NCBI RefSeq assembly: GCF_002368035.1
Contig: NZ_AP018223.1
Span: 1-64,000, forward strand
Source: Nostoc linckia NIES-25
GTDB taxonomy: Bacteria > Cyanobacteriota > Cyanobacteriia > Cyanobacteriales > Nostocaceae
Length of the DNA stretch: 64,000 nucleotides
Direction of reading: 5' to 3'
Shown: piece by piece, positions 25,413 to 33,377 of the stretch
Layout: each line of letters begins with the position of its first letter
How positions within the stretch are numbered: position 1 is the first letter of the stretch
Made by a program: the position numbers and the translations under genes
The notes under the pieces: model-generated
What the model saw: only the letters and a program-made list of their open reading frames with translations
The model's database searches: none
What the model was told of the DNA's origin: nothing

Positions 25413-25566
25413 TTAAACCTCCTGTTAAGTTCATGCTAAACAGCTTGTTTGGTAAATTATTCATCACCTTTTAAGCTTGTTTATATTTACAATACTTCTC
25501 AAAGATAACATCGACCCTCTCAATCTAGATTGCGATCGAGATGCGGTAAACCGCACTTCCTCAACA

Positions 25567-25914
25567 TTAGCCGCCGCTGATTTTAGCTTTGTACCCTAGC
25601 TTGGTCAAAATCTCCATAATTTTCTGCTTGTGGTCGCCTTGAATTTCAATTTCGTTGTCTTTAATTGTCCCGCCTGTACCACACTGAGTTTTCAACTGTT
25701 TGAGCAAATCTGCCAAAGTTTCTGGCTTGGCTTGAAAACCGGTAATCACAGTAACAGTTTTGCCTTTACGTCCAGCGCGAGTAGCTTGTACTCTCAAATT
25801 TTGTTGTTGTGGGGGCAATTCTGGAATTGGTCTTTCTGTGGCGGGGGAGTTATCGTTGCCAAATTCGCGGTAGACAAAGTTTTTATCGGAAGATTTGGAA
25901 TTGGAAGAAGACAT
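25567..25914 (-). CDS. SUI1/eIF1-like translation factor (YciH family)
   Basis: 115 residues from the ATG at 25914 (MSSSNSKSSDKNFVYREFG); the frame up to 25986 is rejected as it lacks homology. The unstructured N terminus precedes the SUI1 domain: RVQATRAGRKGKTVTVITGF, then LADLLKQLKTQCGTGGTIKD and EIQGDHKQKIMEILTKLGYKAK. The GKTVTVI--F and CGTGGT motifs are the family hallmarks. Bacterial YciH influences start-site fidelity and is a stress-type translation inhibitor in E. coli. Stand-alone. Confidence 0.92.
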   Translation of the reverse strand: MSSSNSKSSDKNFVYREFGNDNSPATERPIPELPPQQQNLRVQATRAGRKGKTVTVITGFQAKPETLADLLKQLKTQCGTGGTIKDNEIEIQGDHKQKIMEILTKLGYKAKISGG

Positions 25915-26212
25915 AAAATTTTTATTAAGAAAAACAATCAAATCAATGGAAAGTTCTATCTCAAATTTGGCGGACAGAAGCAACAATTACTCAAATGTAG
26001 ATTATATGACTATCATATAACGCTGTCTCATCAGCTCTATTCCTGTACCAATGCCAATGCTTGATTCATTACACGGTCAGATAAATACATCCCACACAGG
26101 CGCAATTGTCTAAAACTGGACGTGCAGCAGGTATTACCCCTCGTTGTTTGGCAATATTGAAGAAGGCAGAAGGCAGGAGGCAGAGAAAAAATGTAAGTGT
26201 ATGTAGTGTATG

Positions 26213-26287
26213 TAGGGTGTGTTACGGCGTAGCCTAACGCACCAAAACATTTAGCTGGTGCGTTATGCCAAAGGCTAACGCACCCTA
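26213..26287 (+). repeat. GTGCGTTA palindromic module, copy 2
   Basis: Starts TAGGGTGTGTTACGG and ends AACGCACCCTA, with CCTAACGCACC and GGTGCGTTATGCC arms inside. Related copies lie at 3498-3548, 30459-30532 (reverse orientation) and 39672-39748. It directly adjoins the TIR-bounded module at 26291. Confidence 0.8.
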
Positions 26288-26290
26288 CTA

Positions 26291-26412
26291 GCGTGACAAG
26301 ACTAAAATGTTGCAATAGATTTTATTGTGGGATGGGTGTCCTCACCCGTCCGGGCGGGCAGGATGCCCACCCCACAAGAGTTTACTAATACACTATTTTA
26401 GTCTTGCCACGC
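26291..26412 (+). mobile_element. MITE-like module with GCGTGACAAGACTAAAAT termini, copy 1
   Basis: 18-bp terminal inverted repeats (GCGTGACAAGACTAAAAT / ATTTTAGTCTTGCCACGC) around an 86-bp core with a GTCCGGGCGGG hairpin. The core is the reverse complement of the core in the copy at 30536-30658, although the flanking junction words are the same. Confidence 0.8.
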
Positions 26413-26628
26413 CACTACGTGTATTTCAAAAATTTACCTCTTAAAAGTCCTGAAAACGTATTTATTGCTGCATTCATTAATGACATATAACTGCTATTTG
26501 ATTTTTGAAAAAACTCTGTATACCTCGAAAAGGCTGATTCCCTAGTCCCCAGTCTCCAGTCCCCAATCCCCAGATAGGCCTAGACTTTCTTATAATAATT
26601 AAGTCATTCCCCTCATCAAAACCAGCCT

Positions 26629-27864
26629 GTGACTACTACTCCCCTGTCTACAAATTCAACTACTCAAGTTCCCGATACACTAGGCCGCTTTGGACGCTTT
26701 GGCGGTAAGTATGTACCTGAAACGCTAATGCCTGCTCTTGCTGAGTTAGAAACAGCTTATCAGCAGTATCGCAACGATCCTGGGTTTCAAGCAGAACTAC
26801 AGCAGTTGTTAAGGGACTATGTAGGACGTGCCACACCGTTATATTTCGCCGAACGCCTGACTGCTCATTATGCCCGTCCCGATCGCACCGGGCCACAAAT
26901 ATATTTAAAACGTGAAGATTTAAATCACACTGGCGCCCACAAAATTAATAATGCCCTCGGTCAGGTATTGTTAGCCAAGCGTATGGGCAAACAGCGAATT
27001 ATTGCCGAAACTGGCGCCGGACAACATGGAGTAGCCACAGCTACGGTTTGCGCTCGTTTTGGACTCGAATGCGTAATTTACATGGGCGTTCATGATATGG
27101 AACGCCAAGCCTTGAATGTCTTCAGAATGCGGTTGATGGGGGCAGAAGTACGCCCGGTGGAAGCAGGAACGGGAACTCTCAAGGATGCGACTTCGGAAGC
27201 AATTCGAGATTGGGTGACGAATGTGGAAACCACTCACTACATCCTGGGTTCAGTCGCAGGGCCTCATCCTTACCCAATGATGGTACGTGATTTCCATGCA
27301 GTCATCGGCCAAGAAACTCGCGCCCAAGCAATGGAAAAATGGGGTGGATTGCCTGATATCCTCATGGCTTGCGTAGGTGGTGGTTCCAACGCTATGGGAC
27401 TATTTTATGAGTTTCTCAATGAACCTTCTATACGCTTAATTGGAGTTGAGGCAGCCGGAGAAGGGGTGAATACTGAAAAACACGCAGCTACCTTGACAAA
27501 AGGACGAGTAGGTGTATTGCACGGAGCCATGAGCTATCTGCTGCAAGATGAGGATGGACAAATTATTGAGGCACACTCAATTAGTGCGGGGTTAGATTAT
27601 CCAGGTGTGGGGCCAGAACATAGCTATTTAAAAGATATTGGTCGCGCTGAATATTATAGTGTGACGGATGCAGACGCTTTGGCGGCGTTCCACAAATTAT
27701 CGAAATTAGAGGGGATTATTCCCGCATTGGAAACAGCCCATGCGATCGCCTACTTGGAAACCCTTTGTCCCCAACTAACCGGCAGTCCTCGCATTGTCAT
27801 CAACTGTTCTGGACGTGGTGATAAAGATGTGCAAACAGTAGCCAAATTTTTAAATCCCGCGTAA
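26629..27864 (+). CDS. trpB: Tryptophan synthase beta chain
   Basis: 411 residues from a GTG start. A PLP enzyme joining indole and serine to tryptophan. The Schiff-base lysine is K105 in HTGAHKINNALGQ; GRFGGKYVPETLMPAL at the start, ETGAGQHGVATA, GGGSNAMG phosphate loop and the C-terminal CSGRGDKDV are all present. This is a standard TrpB1. A probable TATAAT box lies about 40 bp upstream. The methyltransferase gene follows after only 34 bp on the same strand, so the two are probably co-transcribed. trpA is not in the window. Confidence 0.96.
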   Translation: MTTTPLSTNSTTQVPDTLGRFGRFGGKYVPETLMPALAELETAYQQYRNDPGFQAELQQLLRDYVGRATPLYFAERLTAHYARPDRTGPQIYLKREDLNHTGAHKINNALGQVLLAKRMGKQRIIAETGAGQHGVATATVCARFGLECVIYMGVHDMERQALNVFRMRLMGAEVRPVEAGTGTLKDATSEAIRDWVTNVETTHYILGSVAGPHPYPMMVRDFHAVIGQETRAQAMEKWGGLPDILMACVGGGSNAMGLFYEFLNEPSIRLIGVEAAGEGVNTEKHAATLTKGRVGVLHGAMSYLLQDEDGQIIEAHSISAGLDYPGVGPEHSYLKDIGRAEYYSVTDADALAAFHKLSKLEGIIPALETAHAIAYLETLCPQLTGSPRIVINCSGRGDKDVQTVAKFLNPA

Positions 27865-27898
27865 GTAAATATACGTTAAATATTGGGAGAAAGCAACG

Positions 27899-29035
27899 AT
27901 GGATCGACAGCTCCGACACGCTATGCTACCGGAAACCACTCAAGATGAGTTGGCACGCCAAGAGTTTGTCCAAAGTTTAAAACTGCATATTTTTCGGAAT
28001 CTCTCTCCTGGCAATAAAGTAATTTATGAAAAACTAGCCAAGCCGAAGTTTGAACAAGAACATCAACGTCCTCCCCAAAATCGTTATGAAATTCGCCAAG
28101 CAATGGAGGAGGAACCCTACTATCGTTGGACTGGTGTCCTGAAACGAATCAGCCAGGAAATGTTATGGGATGCTGTAAATACCAGCGTCGATCGCCAACT
28201 ACCAGAGTTGATTGAGCGTTCCAAAGACAAGGGTGGCGAACTTGGTACCTTAACCCTCGACCCAAATTTTTCAACACCCACTTATCAAAAAGCTGTAGAT
28301 ATTCACTGTATGCCTGGAGGATATCACAGCGAATTTACTGCTGATGATATAACCGCTGGCGCAGTTTACGATCGCGGCACTTATGTTTATGGTGTGGGTT
28401 GGTTGGGGCCGCTCAACGATGATATGGGGCTATCTATAGTCCAAAACTATCTCCTACCAGAGTATCCAGAGTTTCGACCAAGAAAAATTCTCGATATGGG
28501 ATGTTCTGTTGGTCACAGCACATTACCATACGTAGATGCTTACCCAGATGCAGAAGTCCACGCCATAGACATAGGCGCACCTATGCTGCGCTATGCTCAT
28601 GCAAGAGCCGAATCTTTGGGCAAACGCGTACACTTCTCTCAACAAAACGCCGAACACACTAACTTTGCAGATGAATCTTTTGACTTAGTGGTTTCTCACA
28701 TTTTGCTACATGAAATTCCCCCGCCAGCCGTCCGTAAGGTGATGCAAGAGTCTTATCGTTTACTGGCTCCCGGTGGTATGATGCTCCATGTGGAAGCACC
28801 GCTGTATCGTCACATGGACGCCTACACACAGTTTGTTTTTGATTGGGAAACCGCCAACAACAACGAACCCTTCTGGAGTGCTGTACGCGATTTGGATTTG
28901 GTAGCCCTAGCTACTGAGGCGGGTTTTGCAGCAGATAAGACATTTGAGAAATTTGTTGCTAATGGAGCATGGAAAGCTCAAGGTGATAAATCCAAGAGCT
29001 TTGGCACTTGGTTTGTAGTTGCTGCAACTAAGTAA
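27899..29035 (+). CDS. Class I SAM-dependent methyltransferase
   Basis: 378 residues. A C-terminal Rossmann methyltransferase domain (about 195-330) has SAM motif I ILDMGCSVGHST, an acidic AIDIGAPML end of strand 2, FDLVVSHILLHEI (motif IV region) and a LLAPGGMMLHVE motif. An about 190-residue N-terminal region (MLPETTQDELARQEFVQSLK onward) is all-helical and not recognised; it may bind substrate. The conserved MPGGYHSE and YVYGVGWLGPL stretch before the Rossmann fold may shape the pocket. It is probably co-transcribed with trpB, but a link to tryptophan chemistry is only contextual. Followed by a good hairpin terminator. Confidence 0.85.
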   Translation: MDRQLRHAMLPETTQDELARQEFVQSLKLHIFRNLSPGNKVIYEKLAKPKFEQEHQRPPQNRYEIRQAMEEEPYYRWTGVLKRISQEMLWDAVNTSVDRQLPELIERSKDKGGELGTLTLDPNFSTPTYQKAVDIHCMPGGYHSEFTADDITAGAVYDRGTYVYGVGWLGPLNDDMGLSIVQNYLLPEYPEFRPRKILDMGCSVGHSTLPYVDAYPDAEVHAIDIGAPMLRYAHARAESLGKRVHFSQQNAEHTNFADESFDLVVSHILLHEIPPPAVRKVMQESYRLLAPGGMMLHVEAPLYRHMDAYTQFVFDWETANNNEPFWSAVRDLDLVALATEAGFAADKTFEKFVANGAWKAQGDKSKSFGTWFVVAATK

Positions 29036-29060
29036 GTAGATTAATTTGTAATTCGTAATT

Positions 29061-29096
29061 GAGGAAATCCGATTTTCTCTGGGTTTCCTCCTTTTG
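29061..29096 (+). terminator. Terminator after the methyltransferase
   Basis: GAGGAAATCC / GGGTTTCCTC stem with a 10-nt loop, followed by CTTTTGTT. It ends the trpB-methyltransferase unit. Confidence 0.65.
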
Positions 29097-29131
29097 TTAT
29101 GTAGCTTTGTTTTTGGAAAAGTGGAGTTAGG

Positions 29132-29419
29132 ATGGCAAAAACAGCCAAGGGTAAACGACCAGTTTACTTAGAAAATCCGCAAGTTGATAAATTATTGGCG
29201 ATCGTTATGGCTTTGACTGGTGAGGTGTCCGTGCTGCGCGATCGCCTCGACACCATTGAACGATTGCTAGAAGTTAAAGGTATTTTATCTGCTAGTGAGA
29301 TTGAAGGTTATCAACCAGATGCCAAAGTAATTAACGAGCGAGAAAAGTGGCGTGGAGAATACATCGCACGGGTGTTGCGCGTAGTGCAGGAATTAGAAAC
29401 TGTTAGCGAAGACTCATAG
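29132..29419 (+). CDS. Small conserved hypothetical protein with coiled coil
   Basis: 95 residues. A basic N terminus (MAKTAKGKRPVYLENPQVDK) is followed by a helix predicted to coil (LAIVMALTGEVSVLRDRLDT, then IERLLEVKG) and a charged C-terminal helix (REKWRGEYIARVLRVVQELE). No signal peptide or membrane span. No family name recognised; composition and clean frame support a real gene. It lies 37 bp after a terminator, so it likely has its own promoter. Confidence 0.65.
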   Translation: MAKTAKGKRPVYLENPQVDKLLAIVMALTGEVSVLRDRLDTIERLLEVKGILSASEIEGYQPDAKVINEREKWRGEYIARVLRVVQELETVSEDS

Positions 29420-29663
29420 AAATCACGCAGAACTTATACTAAAAAATTCATACCACTGTTGAGGAATATAATAAAAATAATCTTTCCAATGGAAGAAGAA
29501 AATTGTCTGGAAACAGCACAATTTTTTTGTAAGATTGTAAATTTAAAAGTTTACTGGTAGTTTTTGAAGCGATCGCAGCATAAGTAGAGGTATATAGACT
29601 TATAACCAAGTTGTTCAATCGACAAGAGTCTGGTTAGATGGTCTGGAACTTTACTTTCAGCAA

Positions 29664-30194
29664 ATGATTAGAACAACGATCTACGGCATTGGTTTAGGAA
29701 CTCTTTTTCTCAGCAGTGGAGCGATCGCTACTTCTATAACAGAGCCAAATTTAACACCGATGTCTTCACACATATCAAGCGATACTGTTAATATTGCACA
29801 ATCTACCATCAACACTGCTGCTATAGAACAGTCGGTTTTCACCCAAATTAATAATTACAGAGCTTCTAAAGGGCTACCAAAGCTGACTCGTAATTCTACC
29901 ATCGATAATCAAGCCAGGATTCACAGTCAGAACATGGCTAGCGGTAAAGTAGCTTTTGGACATACTGGATTTCAAGACCGCGTGAAAGCGATCGGTATTA
30001 GCTACACAGGAGCTGCTGAAAATGTCGCTTACAACCAAGGATATAGCGATCCTGCGACACAAGCTGTGCAGGGCTGGCTCAAAAGTCCAGGGCATTTAGC
30101 AAATATCGTAGGTAATTATAATTTGACCGGGGTTGGTGTTGCCAGCAACAGTAAAGGACAAATCTACTTCACGCAAATTTTCCTTCGCACATAG
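29664..30194 (+). CDS. CAP domain (SCP/PR-1-like) secreted protein 1
   Basis: 176 residues. A signal peptide (MIRTTIYGIGLGTLFLSSGA) is followed by a CAP domain from about 55: FTQINNYRASKGLPKLTRNS, HSQNMASGKVAFGHTGFQDR, AAENVAYNQGYSDPATQAVQ, GWLKSPGHLANIVGNYNLTG and a final YFTQIF strand. CAP cavity residues (first His in the HSQNMA helix, Glu in AAENVA, His in GHL) are kept. CAP proteins are extracellular; bacterial roles are poorly defined, with lipid or peptide binding suggested. It is paralogous to the gene at 30958, separated by a palindromic composite repeat. Confidence 0.9.
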   Translation: MIRTTIYGIGLGTLFLSSGAIATSITEPNLTPMSSHISSDTVNIAQSTINTAAIEQSVFTQINNYRASKGLPKLTRNSTIDNQARIHSQNMASGKVAFGHTGFQDRVKAIGISYTGAAENVAYNQGYSDPATQAVQGWLKSPGHLANIVGNYNLTGVGVASNSKGQIYFTQIFLRT

Positions 30195-30374
30195 TTGGGG
30201 AAGATTTAGGTATTACCAACAAATAAATTACTAGTAATTGTGGGGTGGACATCTTGTCCGCCCTTAATTATAAGCAGGAGCTTGTCTCTGTTTGAATCTC
30301 AGAGGGTCGGTTTTACTACGTAAAACCTCTTAGAGGTTTTTATTGAGCAATTGGGCACATACTATAGCAGTCCG

Positions 30375-30693
30375 ATTTGATTTCTGAAAAAATATAAGTA
30401 TATGTAGTGGCGTGGCAAGGCTAAAATCTATTGCAATATTTTAGCCTTGCGACGCCATTAGGGTGCGTTAGCCTGAGAGTACGGCACCAGTTAACGATTT
30501 AGGTGCGTTAGGCTACGCCATAACACACCCTACTAGCGTGACAAGACTAAAATAGTGCATTAGTAAACTCTTGTGGGGTGGGCCGGAAAGCCCGCCCGGA
30601 CGGGTGAGGACACCCATCCCACAATAAAATCTATTGCAACATTTTAGTCTTGTCACGCCACTACATATACTTATATTTTTTCAGAAATCAAAT
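30375..30693. repeat. Composite palindromic repeat with 53-bp inverted arms
   Basis: The left arm 30375-30427 and right arm 30641-30693 are inverse copies of 53 nt with two mismatches; the outer 40 are identical. Inside lie, in order: a mini palindrome (30410-30455), a GTGCGTTA module in reverse orientation (30459-30532), and a full GCGTGACAAG module (30536-30658). The RNA would fold into a very long hairpin. No coding capacity. Confidence 0.85.
30536..30658 (-). mobile_element. MITE-like module with GCGTGACAAGACTAAAAT termini, copy 2
   Basis: 18-bp inverted termini identical to each other (GCGTGACAAGACTAAAAT / ATTTTAGTCTTGTCACGC). The 87-bp core is almost the exact reverse complement of the core at 26309-26394, while the flanking words (CCCTACTA left, CACTAC right) keep the same orientation in both loci. 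Confidence 0.8.
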
Positions 30694-30957
30694 ACTAGTC
30701 CTATATGAGTCCTATGTATGAAGCATCGAATTCACCTTCAATGAATGAAAATCTTCAATTATCAGCGAAAGTAATGGTGATTTTACCGAAGGTAATCTAT
30801 GGAAATATTGACAATTGGAAATGAGTGTTTGTATGCCTTGTAAAGGATGCGGCCAAATTGCCGAAATTCATCAATCCTTAATAGTATTCTCGTATATATT
30901 TTCGGAACTATGAGGTAGAGTATAAGTCTTATATCTCTACACATTACGCAATTCTCC

Positions 30958-31506
30958 ATGTTCCGACAAACTGCTTTTGGCATCGCTTTAACTGCGCTTG
31001 TCCTTGCTAGTGGATTAACAACTGTTCCGATACCAGGGCACAATTCTACAAGTACATCCACCCGTAATAAGCTGTTGTCGCTTTTTTCCAGTCAGGCTGC
31101 AATATCGACTCCTACTTTTAAACCTACTGAGCTAGAAAAATCCGTTTTTGACGAAATCAATCAATATCGAGCTGCTAAAGGGCTACCAAAGTTGACCCTA
31201 AATGCAAATATCACGCGGCAGGCAAGAATTCACAGCCAAAACATGGCTCAAGGTAAAACTCCATTCAGCCATCATGGATTTGAAGGGCGAGTCAAAGCTA
31301 TCCCTATTCGCTACAACAGTGCGGCGGAAAATGTGGCTTTCAACCGAGGATATAGCAACCCCGCAGATGAAGCTGTTACTGGTTGGATCGAAAGCCCCGG
31401 ACATCTAAAGAATATTAAAGGAAATTACAACCTTACTGGAATCGGCGTTGCTACTAATACTCAGGGCGAAGTCTACCTGACGCAAATCTTTTTTCGCACT
31501 AGGTAG
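30958..31506 (+). CDS. CAP domain (SCP/PR-1-like) secreted protein 2
   Basis: 182 residues. Same architecture as the neighbour at 29664: signal peptide (MFRQTAFGIALTALVLASGL) and CAP domain with DEINQYRAAKGLPKLTLNAN, HSQNMAQGKTPFSHHGFEGR, AAENVAFNRGYSNPADEAVT, GWIESPGHLKNIKGNYNLTG and VYLTQIFFRTR. The two proteins differ mainly in the signal and linker segments, so this is a tandem duplication. Secreted or periplasmic; function unknown. Confidence 0.9.
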   Translation: MFRQTAFGIALTALVLASGLTTVPIPGHNSTSTSTRNKLLSLFSSQAAISTPTFKPTELEKSVFDEINQYRAAKGLPKLTLNANITRQARIHSQNMAQGKTPFSHHGFEGRVKAIPIRYNSAAENVAFNRGYSNPADEAVTGWIESPGHLKNIKGNYNLTGIGVATNTQGEVYLTQIFFRTR

Positions 31507-31595
31507 ATTTAAATTTTGATATTTTTGCACAATAATAATGTAGTGTCTGACAAGACTTTTGTCTGCTGGGCACTGCTATTATTTTTGAACATTTC

Positions 31596-32225
31596 ATGAC
31601 ATTACAAGATTTTCAGGTGAGCGATCGCGACCTTAGTGATGCAGCCCTTGGACAATATTTAGAATCAACAGCAGTTGCAGTCGATACAGAAACGATGGGA
31701 TTATTACCGCAGCGCGATCGTTTGTGTCTGGTTCAGTTGTGCAACCTAGAAGGAAAAGTCACTGCAATCCGCATCGCCAAAGGACAAACTGACGCCCCAA
31801 ACTTAAAAAAACTTCTACAAGCGGCGAATGTTGTAAAAGTTTTTCACTTTGCTCGCTTTGACCTTGCTACTTTGCGAGCCTATCTAGGGATTGAAGTTCA
31901 ACCTGTTTTTTGCACCAAGATTGCTAGTAAGTTAGCGCGTACTTACACAAATCGCCACGGACTCAAAGATGTGGTGCAAGAGTTGGAACAAGTGGAACTC
32001 GACAAAAGCGCTCAAAGTTCTGATTGGGGTAACGCTGCTAATTTATCTGAAGCTCAATTGAGTTACGCCGCCAATGATGTGCGCTACTTACTGAGCGTAC
32101 AAAAAAAACTTACAGAAATGCTCAAACGAGAAGAACGTTGGGAACTTGCTCGACAATGTTTTGAAGTTCTGCCAACAATAGTTTCTTTAGATTTATTGCA
32201 ATTTAAAGATTTGTTTGAACATTAA
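31596..32225 (+). CDS. rnd: Ribonuclease D (DEDDy 3'-5' exonuclease)
   Basis: 209 residues. A single DEDD exonuclease domain with D30 and E32 (VAVDTETMG), D89 (HFARFDLATL), Y157 and D161 (SYAANDVRYL). The HRDC helical domain of E. coli RNase D is absent, giving the short cyanobacterial/alphaproteobacterial form. Expected to trim RNA 3' ends in a metal-dependent way. FCTKIASKLARTYTNRHGLK is the conserved segment between Exo II and III. Single gene; a weak hairpin follows at 32278-32312. Confidence 0.9.
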   Translation: MTLQDFQVSDRDLSDAALGQYLESTAVAVDTETMGLLPQRDRLCLVQLCNLEGKVTAIRIAKGQTDAPNLKKLLQAANVVKVFHFARFDLATLRAYLGIEVQPVFCTKIASKLARTYTNRHGLKDVVQELEQVELDKSAQSSDWGNAANLSEAQLSYAANDVRYLLSVQKKLTEMLKREERWELARQCFEVLPTIVSLDLLQFKDLFEH

Positions 32226-32277
32226 TTATAGGTAAGCTAAGTCGGTGGGAAAAAACACGTTTATAGTCTTCTATTAA

Positions 32278-32312
32278 TCCAAATCCCACCCCTAAAAAGG
32301 AATGGGATTTGA
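32278..32312 (+). terminator. Weak hairpin after RNase D
   Basis: AAATCCCA / TGGGATTT stem around a CCCCTAAAAAGGAA loop, with no strong T-run. Possible terminator between convergent genes. Confidence 0.4.
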
Positions 32313-32444
32313 CATTAACTTTTGACTAATGAAAGCCACTTGCTTCAATTCTTTGAACCACCACAGGCGCACCATAAACTGTTAACCGTCAATAGCCAAG
32401 TTTCGACCTACGCCTAATGATTGATTTTTCAGGCCATTTTTTGC

Positions 32445-33116
32445 CTAAGATCCAACATTAGAATCATCTGGGCTAGAAGCTCTAGATTCATCAATCCCTT
32501 GTTTAACTTCACTAGCTTTTTCTTGAACGCCTTCTTTGAGGTTACTAGCGCCTTCCTTGAGGTTGCTAGCTCCTTCTTGAAGATTATCTTTGAGGTTGCT
32601 AGCTCCTTCTTGAATGTTATCCTTGAGATTACTTACTCCCCTTTTAATACTATCAGCAGTACTTTCGCCTCCCTTGGGCTGATGTTCTGCATGACTTTGT
32701 AGCCTTGCTACGACATTGTATTCATCTGCACCTGGGGGAGTTTTTGATTCAATAATACCTTCGGTGGGACCGCCGATCGCCTTCCATGCGCCAAGACCAC
32801 CTTTGAGTTGAGAAACATGCTCAAACCCGCTAGAACGCAGTTGTTGTGCGGCTTGGGCAGTTTCTTCATCATTACCGCCGTAAACATAAATATCGCGGCT
32901 TGTTTCCAAAGAAGCTGTTGCACGGTCTACCAACTCATCTATTGGCATGGGCATCGCTCCCATAATGTGACCTTCGTTGAAGGTTCTGCGATCGCGCACA
33001 TCCAATATTGTAAAAGCTGGTTCGCCCCATTCCAAACGAGACTTCAATGTATGAACATCAGATTCTGCTTGTATTGGTGGCTGTGGGGGAATGATACCGC
33101 CTACTAGATTAGTCAT
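32445..33116 (-). CDS. Rhodanese-like protein without active-site Cys, with LEA-like C-terminal repeats
   Basis: 223 residues. A rhodanese fold (about 20-125): LEWGEPAFTILDVRDRRTFN, EGHIMGAMPMPIDEL and HVSQLKGGLGAWKAIGGPTEG. At the active-site loop the usual Cys is missing: DIYVYGGNDEETAQAA has Gly where YC occurs, so sulfur transfer is not expected. The C-terminal 75 residues are repeats rich in Lys/Glu/Ala/Ser/Asn (SNLKDNIQEGASNLKDNLQE, then GASNLKEGVQEKASEVKQG) with an 11-residue period, resembling LEA group 3 or CsbD-type amphipathic helices. A role in stress binding is inference. An AAGGAA site precedes the ATG. Upstream on the same strand is the HTH-NACHT gene, 261 bp away. Confidence 0.85.
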   Translation of the reverse strand: MTNLVGGIIPPQPPIQAESDVHTLKSRLEWGEPAFTILDVRDRRTFNEGHIMGAMPMPIDELVDRATASLETSRDIYVYGGNDEETAQAAQQLRSSGFEHVSQLKGGLGAWKAIGGPTEGIIESKTPPGADEYNVVARLQSHAEHQPKGGESTADSIKRGVSNLKDNIQEGASNLKDNLQEGASNLKEGASNLKEGVQEKASEVKQGIDESRASSPDDSNVGS

Positions 33117-33377
33117 AAGTATTCCTTACTCACGATGTTAATAGCAATTTAACTAAGAAAATAAAATTAATTGCTCTTTCCCTAGTATGAATATCTTTAA
33201 TATCTCTCCTCAGATAGAGTAAGTAATTTCCAGAATTTATACCAATTAATAAATTGCAAATCTCGTCAATTAAGACTATAGAGAAAATCATATTACTATC
33301 AGTTAGAATTTATAATTCAGTATGAATTTTGTACTACTACTTGGTTATCAAAGTCTTATTTAATGGATTGTGAGTTC

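Larger units (their letters stand above)
25915..26628. other. Repeat-filled spacer upstream of trpB
   Basis: No gene seen. It holds AT-rich DNA, AAGGCAGAAGGCAGGAGGC words, the GTGCGTTA and GCGTGACAAG modules, and at 26540-26575 CCCCAGTC-type repeats. The trpB promoter is expected in the last 60 bases (TATAATAATTAAG at 26591). Confidence 0.5.
30195..30957. other. Spacer between the two CAP genes
   Basis: Contains the composite palindrome and, at 30240-30265, a fragment related to the GGGGTGG core of the GCGTGACAAG module. Bases 30700-30957 are AT-rich and should hold the promoter of the second CAP gene. Confidence 0.55.
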
